From CAZVNZ01 sp964628515 (lineage in GTDB: Bacteria > Bacillota > Clostridia > Christensenellales > Christensenellaceae): a DNA stretch of 64,000 bases. A program made the position numbers and the translations under genes. Shown here piece after piece: positions 22,673-31,661 of the stretch. Position 1 is the first letter of the stretch; each line of letters opens with the position of its first letter. The stretch is taken from assembly GCA_964628515.1 (NCBI GenBank), contig CAZVNZ010000015.1:1-64000 (forward strand). Direction: 5' to 3'. The notes below the pieces were generated by a model. It searched no databases. It saw nothing but the letters and a program-made list of their open reading frames with translations, and had not been told where the DNA came from.

Positions 22673-24394
22673 ATGAACAAAAAGCGTGTTACCATATGCC
22701 TTATTTTAATTGCTTTTTTTTGCTTAACTTTTTCCTATACGGCACAGGCAGCTATGCCACAACAGCAAGTTGAAGAATGGGTTGAAGTGGATAGCTTTGA
22801 GGAAATGATAACAACACTTGAATCTATGAAAACCACCGGCGGTAATATAACGCTTACAAACGATATAGTAGTACCCCCGGATTTTACATATACCTTTGCC
22901 ACACCCAATCTTAGCATCTCACCAATAAAAATTTACACCGGCGAATACTCTGTAATTGTGCAAGGAAAACTTATTTTATTGCCCTATTTGGAGATATGGG
23001 GAGTAGGTGGGCAAAATGGTGTGTTTCAAATACAAGATGGCGGTTGGCTGGAGCTGTTTTGTATAACCGTTAAAGCGCAATCGGGCATTGCAATAAAACA
23101 AGCGCCACGGTCTGTACTTTGTTACGGGTTGTTATTTGACGGAATGCCCGAATTTATTTGCGAAGGGGAAATTACGGATATAGGTCCGGTTGCTGTGCCT
23201 GTTTCTTATTCGAACCCTCTATTTTTGCAATATATTTATGTGCGAGACAACGAAACCGCAACAGCTATTTTGCCAACTACAAATTCAGGAGACTTATACG
23301 AAAAAGGGAAGATGACACCTGACATACCCCTTAATGTTGCATGGGACACAGACGACTTTGCAAATAAATTTAGTGCGAGGGAAAGCTGTATGATTACAGG
23401 ACAATACACCGATGCAAGGACATATTTGCCTCCTAAGTGTATGGTTGTATTTCAAAACGGACGAGAGGTTTCTATATTAGGCGGTTTTGGAAGGGGCGGA
23501 ACGGATAAACAGAGTTTGACGGCACAAATACTTGTACTTACAGAAAATCCCGAGCAATTAAACAGGATAGAATGGTCCTCGGACGGTGAGAATTGGCAGG
23601 AGTGCGAAGCGATTTTGCTTGAATCGGAGGGTAAGCGTAGTCATTATGCCTTGTATCCGCCGGAAGGCTTAGGCTATCCCATTTATATATCGGCAGTTAT
23701 AACAAAAGACGGTAAAGAGCAATACTCAAATATTCTTACTTTAAAGACCCCCGATAAATCGGGTGATGTTGAGGGCACAAGAGGAGGAGGTACAGAGCCT
23801 GTTGATCCTAAGCCCCCCATAATTGATAATCCCCAAATTACAAATGCGCCCGAAGTAACCACGCCTATGCCCACTCCCACTTATATTGCGCCCATGCCTA
23901 TGCCAAGCCCAACGCCTATGCCCACATATATTACTACTCCTACACCTATGCCTATGCCCACAACTACTCCTACAACTATTACTACCCCCACACTTACACC
24001 TATACCCCAACCAACTTTAGTTGATGTTGATAATGATGCCGACACCAACGAAATAACTAAGCAAACCACAGAAAATAAGGCTGTTTTAGATATTAACGAA
24101 GAAGCAAAGCAAAGTAAAAACCCTGTTAGTGAGGTTTTGGCTAAAAACGAAGAAACAAAACCTAATTTAGAGGAAGATAGTGTTGTGCAAGGAGAGGATA
24201 ACCCATCGGCAGTAGTTGATTTACCCAAAGAAGAGCAAACTACGCAATGGGAATACTCTTTGCGGGAATTATCTCAAACAATTATAGGTTTGGCTGTTTG
24301 CGGTGTAATAATAGTTGTTGCCGTAACATGGAATAAAAAATCGGGGTGGGGGAGTAAGCTTTGCGAGTGGTTTAAAAAACTAATACATAAATAG
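22673..24394 (+). CDS. Secreted/surface protein with Pro-Thr-Met-rich stalk and C-terminal membrane anchor
   Basis: 573 residues from ATG 22673, behind AAAGGAG. A Sec signal peptide covers about residues 1-27 (hydrophobic core VTICLILIAFFCLTF, then TAQAA). Residues about 30-370 hold a globular ectodomain with an N-terminal ITLTNDIVVPPDF-type beta-helix-like stretch. Residues about 395-450 are a stalk of repeated PTPMP/TTPTP-like units. An acidic linker leads to a single TM helix (about 542-560) and a basic tail. No LPxTG motif precedes the helix, so it is probably membrane-anchored rather than sortase-anchored. The function is unknown; no homologous domain is confidently recognised. Confidence 0.7.
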   Translation: MNKKRVTICLILIAFFCLTFSYTAQAAMPQQQVEEWVEVDSFEEMITTLESMKTTGGNITLTNDIVVPPDFTYTFATPNLSISPIKIYTGEYSVIVQGKLILLPYLEIWGVGGQNGVFQIQDGGWLELFCITVKAQSGIAIKQAPRSVLCYGLLFDGMPEFICEGEITDIGPVAVPVSYSNPLFLQYIYVRDNETATAILPTTNSGDLYEKGKMTPDIPLNVAWDTDDFANKFSARESCMITGQYTDARTYLPPKCMVVFQNGREVSILGGFGRGGTDKQSLTAQILVLTENPEQLNRIEWSSDGENWQECEAILLESEGKRSHYALYPPEGLGYPIYISAVITKDGKEQYSNILTLKTPDKSGDVEGTRGGGTEPVDPKPPIIDNPQITNAPEVTTPMPTPTYIAPMPMPSPTPMPTYITTPTPMPMPTTTPTTITTPTLTPIPQPTLVDVDNDADTNEITKQTTENKAVLDINEEAKQSKNPVSEVLAKNEETKPNLEEDSVVQGEDNPSAVVDLPKEEQTTQWEYSLRELSQTIIGLAVCGVIIVVAVTWNKKSGWGSKLCEWFKKLIHK

Positions 24395-24428
24395 TTATAA
24401 AATGCCACTAATTATTGGGAAACTTTTG

Positions 24429-25133
24429 TTATGGCTCAAAACAATATCCGTGTCTGCGAATGGTTTTAATATACTCTTTTTCCGGACACAAATCGTACAG
24501 CTTGCGACGTACATCGCAAATGCGTGCTTGAACGGCATGGCGCCCAAGATTAAGCGGTTCTCTCCATATGCTGTCGTAAAGTAGTTCGTAGGAAAAAACA
24601 CGATTGGGGTTTCGGGCAAAAAATACAAGTATGTCAAATTCTATACGGGAAAAATCCACAGCTATGTCACCGTAACGGACTTCCCGCAAGCCTGTATCTA
24701 TTACAAGTTTATCAAAGGTAAACACTTGTGCCGGATGCTCCTTTGCACGGCTCTGAATACGCAATATTATACGTGCTTCAAGCTCAAAAAAGGAGCATGG
24801 CTTACACATATAATCATCTCCCCCTATACTAAGCCCTTTTATGCGTTGCTCCACTTCTGTGTATACGGATACAAATATTATGGGGAGTGTGGTTACAACA
24901 CGTGCGGTTGTGCATACATCATAACCGTTGCCGTCGGGCAGGTCTACATCAAGCACCATACAATCATATGTGGCGGAAGTTATCTCTCGCATAGCGTCTT
25001 TTCCGTTTGTAACACATGTTACGTGGTATTCTCGACTAACAAAAAATTCTCGATAAAGCTGTAACAGATCTTCGTCATCTTCTACAATCAAAAGTCGGTA
25101 TCTGCACTTTTCATCCTTTTTGTAATTTTCCAT
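24429..25133 (-). CDS. OmpR/PhoB-family response regulator
   Basis: 234 residues from ATG 25133. The receiver domain (about 10-125) shows LLIVEDDEDLLQLY, the phospho-acceptor Asp in CMVLDVDLPDGNGYD, PIIFVSVYT and the Lys in DDYMCKPCSFFELEAR. The C-terminal winged helix (about 140-230) includes SRIEFDILVFFARNPNRVFSYELLYDSIW and ICDVRRKL...IKTIRRHGYCFEP. The partner is probably the 7TMR-DISM kinase at 26085-28064, with a DUF308 gene on the opposite strand between them. I used the downstream ATG because longer upstream readings start without a ribosome site. Confidence 0.88.
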   Translation of the reverse strand: MENYKKDEKCRYRLLIVEDDEDLLQLYREFFVSREYHVTCVTNGKDAMREITSATYDCMVLDVDLPDGNGYDVCTTARVVTTLPIIFVSVYTEVEQRIKGLSIGGDDYMCKPCSFFELEARIILRIQSRAKEHPAQVFTFDKLVIDTGLREVRYGDIAVDFSRIEFDILVFFARNPNRVFSYELLYDSIWREPLNLGRHAVQARICDVRRKLYDLCPEKEYIKTIRRHGYCFEP

Positions 25134-25449
25134 AAGTATTGCATATCCTCCGCAATTATATATACCAAAAGAATTTTTATTAAAGTATAGCATAATGTAT
25201 TTTTGAACGTCAAATGCTCAAACATAATAAAAAACTAAGGTTTATTTATTGTTGCGTAAAGAAATATCAACAATAAAAGGGGTTATTAAGCTAAAAAACA
25301 GGCATTTTTACTTTTGCGGAAAATTTATTTTACCACTCTTAAATCAATTATCCGCTATTCGTCATTTTAGGGCATATTATTAAAAAAAGCAACTCCGGTA
25401 TGCTATAATTCTTTGTATACGAATTTATACAAGGAGAGGAAAACTAATT
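25134..25449. other. Divergent intergenic region between response regulator and DUF308
   Basis: 316 AT-rich bases with no convincing coding frame. The only clear element is the extended -10 at 25401-25409 for the rightward DUF308 gene. Confidence 0.6.
25401..25409 (+). promoter_or_regulatory. Extended -10 promoter of the DUF308 gene
   Basis: TGCTATAAT (25401-25409) is an extended -10. No -35 is evident, which suggests activator dependence, possibly on the adjacent response regulator. Confidence 0.5.
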
Positions 25450-26076
25450 ATGGAAAATGCTAACACAGAACAAAAAAACAACAATGGATCAAATCAAAGA
25501 GCAAATATGAACAATACCGTTAATAAAATGGCAGGAAGTAGCAAAACGGCAGGTATTATTATTGCTGTTTGTATGGTGGTTTTGGGAGTGCTTATTTTTG
25601 TTGCTCCCCTAATAGTAGGGCTTGGGATTGCATATCTTGTTACAATAGGATTTATAATTTACGGAATTTTCAACATCGTTACTTATATACGTATTCCTTC
25701 AAGCATGCGTAACGGGTGGACGTTAGCAAACGGAATAATTTTTGTATTGCTGGGGATACTTATTCTTGCAGAAGCATTGGGTAGCGATATGGGCAAACTT
25801 AGTATGATGTCCACATTCTCCTTTTTAATAGGCTTTTTTGCATTGTTTGGTGGTATTAACCAAATTGCATCTTACGGAGCTTTAAAGGAGGCAGGCGCAG
25901 AAAAAACAGGTTGGATACTTGCAAGCGGTATATTAAACCTTATTGTTGGAATACTGATTATTTGCGCACCTATAATGGGCTTGTTTACCATAGAAATAGT
26001 GTTTGCAATTTATCTTATTATTGGAGGAATTGCATTGTTTGCGGAAGTATGCTCCGGCAGACTTGCACAAAAATAA
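25450..26076 (+). CDS. DUF308 (HdeD-like) membrane protein
   Basis: 208 residues. A polar Asn/Gln-rich N-terminus (about 1-30) is followed by six hydrophobic helices in three hairpins with short loops (LIVGLGIAYLVTIGFIIYGIFNIVTYI, GIIFVLLGILILAEAL, ASGILNLIVGILIICAPIMGLFTIEIVFAIYLIIGGIALFAE). This duplicated pattern marks the DUF308/HdeD family, linked to acid or envelope stress. The gene is nested between a response regulator and its likely sensor kinase, on the opposite strand, so it may be their target. Confidence 0.82.
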   Translation: MENANTEQKNNNGSNQRANMNNTVNKMAGSSKTAGIIIAVCMVVLGVLIFVAPLIVGLGIAYLVTIGFIIYGIFNIVTYIRIPSSMRNGWTLANGIIFVLLGILILAEALGSDMGKLSMMSTFSFLIGFFALFGGINQIASYGALKEAGAEKTGWILASGILNLIVGILIICAPIMGLFTIEIVFAIYLIIGGIALFAEVCSGRLAQK

Positions 26077-26084
26077 AAGAATCA

Positions 26085-28064
26085 TTATAATACAGGGAGC
26101 TTTACGGTAAACTGCGTACCCTTACCTACTTTGGACTTAACGCTTATTTCTCCGCCGTGCTCCTGTACTATGGTGCGTACTATATAAAGCCCCATTCCCG
26201 TTCCGTCACTATTTAAACGTGATGTAAAAAAACGATCAAATATTTTGGGTATATCCTTTTTAGGTATACCCACTCCTGTATCCGTAACTTTAATGTAGGC
26301 ATAGTTTTCGTCTCCGTTAAGCAATAAAACAATCTTTCCCTCGGGGGGTGTGAAGCTAACGGCATTATAAATCAGGTTTTGGAGCATACGGTTTAATTTA
26401 TCGGGGTCGGCAAAAACAATATACGGTGTGCTTACGTTAATACGAAGTAAAAAGGTTTGCCCGTCCATTTCCACATCCGGACGATTAAAGCGATAAAACT
26501 CTTGCAAAAATTCTTCGAGATTTATTTCTGTGTGAGGTGTAATAAGTGGGTTTTTTGCAGTATATTCCTGTACTATGCGGATTTGCTTGTTAATAGCTCC
26601 GCATTTTTCTTCTATAACCGCAAGCTGTTTTTTGGTTTGCTCGTCGAGGCGTATGTTGTTGTGGCGAATCATTTCTGCGTAAGATATCATAAAGGCGGAG
26701 GGGGACTTCATATCATGTAAAAACTTAGATAGAAGGTCTTCTCGCTCTTTTACCATAAGCCCGATTTCTTGGGTTTGTACCGTCACTTCTTTGCGTAAAT
26801 TCTCGGTGAGGCGCAAGTTTTCCGCTACAATGGCATAACTGCGTCTTACCATCAGTATACCAAAACACACCACCAGCGCCAAAGCACTGTATTCTTCCAT
26901 CCAGCCAAACCGTGCAGGCTCAAATGTGCTTATGGTAAGGGCAGAAAACAGTATACCTGTGCCGTAAAATCCGGTACCGCACAACATCCATATTGCATTG
27001 CTTTTTTTACTTCCGTATATTGCCAAACCAATTAAAAATATTGCGCTGAAAATGCGGTAAAAAGTTATAATTTTTCCGTATAGAAGGGCAAAAGCAGGCA
27101 GGGTGGGCATAATTAGCGTAGGTACCACAATGCTTATAATCAAAAAAGCAATGCAAATACGCAAAGCGGTTTGCCCCAAAGTAGTATTATAAAGTGAGGA
27201 TAACCGCAAACATATGTTAATGGCGCACCATACTATAAGGGCAAACATTGCATCTTCCAAGGCATAAAGCAGACGTACTAAAGACGAGCCGAAAAACCAT
27301 ACGAAGGTATGCAGTGTAAAAACAGAAAAGGCAACAGCCAGTATTCCAAACAATAAAGCTATGGTATCTCGAGATTTACGTACATTAAGCCAAAGCGCAA
27401 CGGAAAACAAAGAGGCTATTAACGCACCAAAGCATATAAAACCGTAAAACAGTAAACGACTGCCAATAATTTCGCTTATTACTTGGGTTGATGCAAGTAC
27501 GGGAGGATATGTAAGACCGCTGTAATAATGAGTGTAATTTGCGGTTTGCAATATAATTTCGTTTTCCCTCTGTAAAGGAAAAGAAAGGGTTGTATCCTGC
27601 ACAAAGGGTTGGTAAGGCTGTATTGAGCCACGCTGTGCCAAAAGTGCGCCGTTTACATAAAGGCGAAAGGCACAAAAAACCTCGGGTAACAAAAGCGTAG
27701 CTTCTTGAGTAGCACCGGCATAATTAAATTGCAAACGCCAAGTAGATACACCGTAAGGGGAGCTGTCCTCGCTAAGTTGAGTAAGGTTGAGATATTGCCC
27801 CACAAAAGTATTTATGCATAAAGACTCGGTGTTTTTTATGTCTTTAGGTGTTAGAAGCACTCCCGGATATAAATCCCAATCGTGTACTAAATAAGTAGCA
27901 TCGGACAAAGAATTTTGCGTAAGCTCCGTTTGATTGGTTGGGGCGGTAGCATTAGGAGTGAAATATTTATTGTCTGTCCTAAAAACAAGGGTAAAAAAGC
28001 TGACGGCAAAACAAAAAGTCAGAACAAGCGGTAATATACTTTTTATGTTTATTTGTTTTGGCAT
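26085..28064 (-). CDS. 7TMR-DISM-type sensor histidine kinase
   Basis: 659 residues. An N-terminal TM helix (about 10-28), an extracellular 7TMR-DISM-like jelly-roll domain (about 55-190, with WRLQFNYAGATQEATLLLPE and FRLYVNGALLAQRG), seven TM helices (about 200-408), a coiled linker, a HisKA domain with the phospho-His in FLHDMKSPS (His about 450), and HATPase_c motifs NLIYNAVSFTPPEG, DTGVGIPKKD, FDRFF and GTGMGLYIV. The external domain commonly binds carbohydrate-like ligands in this family. It probably phosphorylates the OmpR-type regulator at 24429-25133. AAAGGG precedes the ATG. Confidence 0.9.
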   Translation of the reverse strand: MPKQINIKSILPLVLTFCFAVSFFTLVFRTDNKYFTPNATAPTNQTELTQNSLSDATYLVHDWDLYPGVLLTPKDIKNTESLCINTFVGQYLNLTQLSEDSSPYGVSTWRLQFNYAGATQEATLLLPEVFCAFRLYVNGALLAQRGSIQPYQPFVQDTTLSFPLQRENEIILQTANYTHYYSGLTYPPVLASTQVISEIIGSRLLFYGFICFGALIASLFSVALWLNVRKSRDTIALLFGILAVAFSVFTLHTFVWFFGSSLVRLLYALEDAMFALIVWCAINICLRLSSLYNTTLGQTALRICIAFLIISIVVPTLIMPTLPAFALLYGKIITFYRIFSAIFLIGLAIYGSKKSNAIWMLCGTGFYGTGILFSALTISTFEPARFGWMEEYSALALVVCFGILMVRRSYAIVAENLRLTENLRKEVTVQTQEIGLMVKEREDLLSKFLHDMKSPSAFMISYAEMIRHNNIRLDEQTKKQLAVIEEKCGAINKQIRIVQEYTAKNPLITPHTEINLEEFLQEFYRFNRPDVEMDGQTFLLRINVSTPYIVFADPDKLNRMLQNLIYNAVSFTPPEGKIVLLLNGDENYAYIKVTDTGVGIPKKDIPKIFDRFFTSRLNSDGTGMGLYIVRTIVQEHGGEISVKSKVGKGTQFTVKLPVL

Positions 28065-28216
28065 TTTAGTACCCTTTCTAACTTTTTGTGTTTAAATAAG
28101 CGCTTCAAAACTTAAAATAAACTATTGCTGTTAAATCATCTTCCACAAGTTCTATTAACAGCCATATTTATCCGAATTATCTAATTTTATGCCAAACATT
28201 TTTAAATCAAAATTCA

Positions 28217-28558
28217 TTAATCACAAGATTGTATGCCGTATTGCTCTAAGTAGTATTCTAAAGGTTTGTCGTTAATGCTCCAAATGCCCTCGGTATGCGT
28301 ATGTATAACTACCTCGTTGTTTTCGGGATTAATGTATTTACCCACATAAAAGCCTTTGTTTTCGTCTATTTTATAATATGTCATATTATCATTAGACAAA
28401 TTAATTACTTTCATACCGTTTTGGTCGTATGTATAAGGGCTATTAGTAGTGCTGTTAGTGCTAATTTCATCATCCGTTACATCATGCGCAAACGCAGGTA
28501 TGCAAAATAATAATACAGCTACAATTATTGTAATTATGATTATTGGTTTCGTTTTCAT
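28217..28558 (-). CDS. Small secreted protein, 113 aa
   Basis: 113 residues: a Sec signal peptide (about 1-25, IIIITIIVAVLLFCIPAFAH), then a Thr/Asn-rich linker and a small acidic domain with the pattern YVGKYINPENNEVVIHTHTEGIWSINDKPLEYYLEQYG. No cysteine stands at a lipobox position. No known domain is recognised. GGAG lies 8 bases before the ATG. It is upstream of the sensor kinase on the same strand but 152 bases away, so co-transcription is possible, not shown. Confidence 0.6.
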   Translation of the reverse strand: MKTKPIIIITIIVAVLLFCIPAFAHDVTDDEISTNSTTNSPYTYDQNGMKVINLSNDNMTYYKIDENKGFYVGKYINPENNEVVIHTHTEGIWSINDKPLEYYLEQYGIQSCD

Positions 28559-28603
28559 GACATTTTCTCCATTAACAATTATTTGTAAAATACCGATAAT
28601 TAG

Positions 28604-28864
28604 CTATAATTTTATCATAAATAGCTTTAGTTGTAAATTAAATAGCGTAAATAAAAATATTTTTGACATTGCATTACCACCAAATGCATAAAGACTTTTC
28701 CGCTCAGTAAAATCATCTATAATTCCTTTTGTTTTAACTTCCGTTTCTGTGGCGAGCATATTAAAATCTTTTAAATATTGCTACATATCTTCTATTAATG
28801 CATTACAGTAATCCTTGTAGTCGCAAGACACTATAAACTTTTTCTGCTTTGATACAGACCCCAT
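28604..28864 (-). pseudogene. Possible remnant of a coding region interrupted by TAG
   Basis: A minus-strand frame from ATG 28864 reads MGSVSKQKKFIVSCDYKDYC... to TAG at 28781-28783, then continues in the same frame from QYLKDFN through ATG 28759 to TAG 28604-28606, giving a polar stretch ...TETEVKTKGIIDDFTERKSLY. The amino-acid composition looks protein-like, but no ribosome site or family is recognised. It lies in the 326-base space between the small secreted protein and DUF624. It could be a decayed gene or chance. Confidence 0.25.
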
Positions 28865-28884
28865 TTTCAACAATCCAAACAACC

Positions 28885-29571
28885 TTAGTTGCTTTTTTCT
28901 TCCACCAAAACATAATCCATTACAGTTTTCCACACAAAGAAATTCGAGATAAATATAGGTAAAATTATCCCAAAAATTACGGTAAAAGGAAGGGGTTTTG
29001 GAAAAAGTAAAAGTTGTGGCAGTAAAGTTATTGTGCAAATCAGCATAGGAGGAATGTTTTTTTGTAACATAGAAATGCCGAGTATAAACGAATTTTTAAG
29101 TATTTGCCCTGTTTTAAGTGTGCTTGTTCCGCATAGGGTAAACATATACAGCATACATAGTATAACCACTACGGACAATATTACAATAAAAATTATAGGT
29201 ACCCACAAAAACGGTAATTCTGTAACTTGGGGAATGCAAAAACGCAAAGCAAAAAAGCTTGCAACCCAAAAGCCAATGCAGATAAGTCCGCAACACATTC
29301 CCTGTGCAAAGCTCGATTTAAAATAGTGAAAAAAATCCTTTATAATATGGGAATCCTCCCCACGCATAATATCAAAAACCACACGGTTTGCCGCCGCAAG
29401 CGCAGGCCCCATTGTTATTATTGGTATGGAAAGCAAAACCACAAGTATGTTTACAAAAAACAAATCAAAAAAATTTGCAAGAAGCAAATAAAAGAATTTT
29501 TTAAAGCTTGTTTTTGGTAAATCTTCTTGAGTAACTGTTTTTTCGTAATCTACAAATTTAAATGTTTTCAT
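28885..29571 (-). CDS. DUF624 (YesL-like) membrane protein
   Basis: 228 residues with about five hydrophobic helices. The N-terminal FKKFFYLLLANFFDLFFVNILVVLLSIPIITMGPALAAANRVVFDIMRGE is the DUF624/YesL signature (short helix, then TxGPAxAA). Proteins of this family are typically found at the end of CUT1 sugar ABC operons, beside YesM/YesN two-component systems, as here; their role is unknown. It ends the leftward operon that begins with the binding protein at 40766. A weak AGGAG lies 12 bases before the ATG. Confidence 0.85.
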   Translation of the reverse strand: MKTFKFVDYEKTVTQEDLPKTSFKKFFYLLLANFFDLFFVNILVVLLSIPIITMGPALAAANRVVFDIMRGEDSHIIKDFFHYFKSSFAQGMCCGLICIGFWVASFFALRFCIPQVTELPFLWVPIIFIVILSVVVILCMLYMFTLCGTSTLKTGQILKNSFILGISMLQKNIPPMLICTITLLPQLLLFPKPLPFTVIFGIILPIFISNFFVWKTVMDYVLVEEKSN

Positions 29572-29598
29572 AATTATTTATTTGCTCCTGCAGTAAGC

Positions 29599-30645
29599 CT
29601 AAGCGTTGCGCCACTCTCTTACAATTTCTATCATATTTAAATATTGCTCCGGTGCTACATAATCCGGTATGGAGTTGCCGGTACCAAAGGCTACTACCTT
29701 TTTGCAGTGCTCTAAAATTTTATAGATATATTCTTTTAGCTCCTGCTTATCTGTACGTATAAGCACATCTAAATCCACACCGCCAAAATTGCCAATTCTA
29801 TCGCCGTACATTTCCACCCAATGAGTAAAAGGAGCAATTCCATCCTCGTTAGAGTGCTTTGCATCTATTTTTACATCGCAAATAAGATCCTCCATCAAAT
29901 TAAAAATCTTACCGCAAGAGTGCAGTAAAAAGGGTTTCCCTGCATTATGCACTTTTGAGACGATTTTTTTGTACTGTGGCAATATATGTTGTCGTATCTC
30001 GTCTTCGCCCAACATAGTGGAAGTTGCAAAACCTAAATCGTCTCCAAAACGCAACAAGCAAAAGGAATCCACATACTCCTGTTTTAAAAAGCGTTGCCAT
30101 ATTTCGTTAAGCATTTCTCCCGCTTTGCTGAATAGTTCGGCAAAAAGTTGAGGGTCATCGTACATAATTAGGCATAGGTTTTGATACCCAACCACATCTT
30201 GCACACATTCAAACACACCATTACCCACACCGCCTACGGCTTTCATGCCTTTTGGCATAGTTTTTGCAAGTGCTTTAAAATGCCCTGCATATTTTTCAAA
30301 AAATAGATTTGGTACTTCCTCCCAGGGATATTGCAGAAAATCCTCATAGTTTTTAATTACGGGATCGATCAAACTGCTTCCAAGCGCTCCGCTACCAGGC
30401 ATTACCTGACCTACACAACATTCGTATGGTATATAATCGTAGCCGTAATTGCTAAAAAAGCTACCGAAGCAATTAAAAAACTCCTCTTTATCTCTATCCT
30501 CTCCGTTTATTAAATCTGCAAACCTTTTATTTATAATTTTTTCGATTACCTTAGGAGACACATTGTGCTCGTAAAGAGGTAGTCGTTTTGCTTTCTTATT
30601 ATATGCTACGTCCATTATGTTTTGGTAGTTTGGTGTAAAATTCAT
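29599..30645 (-). CDS. UROD/MtaA-fold protein A (uroporphyrinogen decarboxylase family)
   Basis: 348 residues from ATG 30645, which overlaps the previous stop (ATGA) and has GGAGG upstream. It belongs to the URO-D fold group that includes MtaA/CmuA cobalamin methyltransferases: VGGVGNGVFE, RFGDDLGFATS and the C-terminal GNFGGVDLDVLI strand are visible. Residues about 242-245 are HSCG, the usual first two zinc ligands of MtaA-like enzymes, but the expected late Cys is replaced (AFGTGNSIPDYV). True haem-pathway UroD is unlikely because of the context and low resemblance. It is one of four tandem paralogues between a GH38 gene and DUF624. Confidence 0.82.
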   Translation of the reverse strand: MNFTPNYQNIMDVAYNKKAKRLPLYEHNVSPKVIEKIINKRFADLINGEDRDKEEFFNCFGSFFSNYGYDYIPYECCVGQVMPGSGALGSSLIDPVIKNYEDFLQYPWEEVPNLFFEKYAGHFKALAKTMPKGMKAVGGVGNGVFECVQDVVGYQNLCLIMYDDPQLFAELFSKAGEMLNEIWQRFLKQEYVDSFCLLRFGDDLGFATSTMLGEDEIRQHILPQYKKIVSKVHNAGKPFLLHSCGKIFNLMEDLICDVKIDAKHSNEDGIAPFTHWVEMYGDRIGNFGGVDLDVLIRTDKQELKEYIYKILEHCKKVVAFGTGNSIPDYVAPEQYLNMIEIVREWRNA

Positions 30646-31652
30646 ATTATTTCCTCCCATGTTTCAAATACTTTCAAAACATTTTTAGGATTAACTCCCA
30701 AGCCAAAATCGCATTGAGCAATACATCCCCCATTTGCCCAAAGAGTATCTTTAACCATTTTTACAGCATCTTGTACATCTTTAGAGGTGCCAAAAGGCAA
30801 TATTTTTTGCCTGTCTATCTCTCCCCAAAAAGTAATACAACCTTTAAACTTTTGTAAGTTTTCAAGCCCCATACAAAATATTTGAGAGTTTAACGCATCC
30901 ACACCAATATCTATTAAATGGGGTATTATTTCTAAAATATACCCGTCCGAGTGCATAAACAGCTTTTTGTTATACCTTTTTGAGATTTTTGAGTAATCTG
31001 CATAAAGTGGCTTAAACACCTTTTCCCAAATAGTCGGAGAGATAAGCATACTAAATTGTGTACCCCAATCATCTTGAATAAAAAGACCGTCCACATCTGT
31101 TTTTGCCCATGCCTCAAGCTCTTTGCAAAAAAAATCATGCACCTTTTCTATTGCCTGCATAAATCCACTCGTGCAATACATTAAATCCATCAGCGTTTTT
31201 TCCGTACCGCCTAAAAATTGCATACGCTCAAAAATACGCACAGAGGTGCTTGACAGCACAAATTTTTCTGTATTCCTGCAAAAATTGTTAATTTTTGTAA
31301 CGTCAACATCAGTTAATTCCAAAGGAATAGCAATATTTTTAATATCCTCCCAATCATCGCAAATAATCTGCGGTTGCTTAACCTCACCGATTATACCCTC
31401 AAATTTATTTTCAAACACGCATCCCCATTCATCTGTATAACTACCTATGGTATAAGGGTCTCCTTTTGTATTGCATTTTCCTTTTAACATGGACGGGCAC
31501 CAGATGATGTCGCAGGGGTATTTTTCATTTAGTTCTTTAATTTCTTTGGGAAAATGCGAATATGTCCAGGGCAAATCCCAAACCTGCATAGGAATTCGCT
31601 CAGGTTTTTTGTATTCTAATGTCTTATAAACAAGTTGCCTTGGTGTATCCAT
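30642..31652 (-). CDS. UROD/MtaA-fold protein B (HSDG variant)
   Basis: 336 residues, ATG 31652 behind AAGGAGAC. The opening DTPRQLVYKTLEYKKPERIPMQVWD matches the RVxxALxxKKPDRIP start of UROD-like methyltransferase-fold proteins. DGLFIQDDWGTQ is the DD motif. At about 234-237 the zinc-site motif is HSDG, so the first Cys ligand is replaced by Asp. The C-terminal segment CIAQCDFGLGVNPKNVLKVFE replaces the usual Cys loop. It is probably not a classical Zn-cobalamin methyltransferase; its reaction is unknown. It overlaps protein A by 4 bases. Confidence 0.82.
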   Translation of the reverse strand: MDTPRQLVYKTLEYKKPERIPMQVWDLPWTYSHFPKEIKELNEKYPCDIIWCPSMLKGKCNTKGDPYTIGSYTDEWGCVFENKFEGIIGEVKQPQIICDDWEDIKNIAIPLELTDVDVTKINNFCRNTEKFVLSSTSVRIFERMQFLGGTEKTLMDLMYCTSGFMQAIEKVHDFFCKELEAWAKTDVDGLFIQDDWGTQFSMLISPTIWEKVFKPLYADYSKISKRYNKKLFMHSDGYILEIIPHLIDIGVDALNSQIFCMGLENLQKFKGCITFWGEIDRQKILPFGTSKDVQDAVKMVKDTLWANGGCIAQCDFGLGVNPKNVLKVFETWEEII

Positions 31653-31661
31653 TTTGTCTCC

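Noticed and set aside
23860..24020. Possible CRISPR-like or satellite repeats in the Pro/Thr-rich stalk
   Set aside because: The repeats are short, irregular, in frame, and lie within a protein with a signal peptide and membrane anchor, so they encode a stalk.
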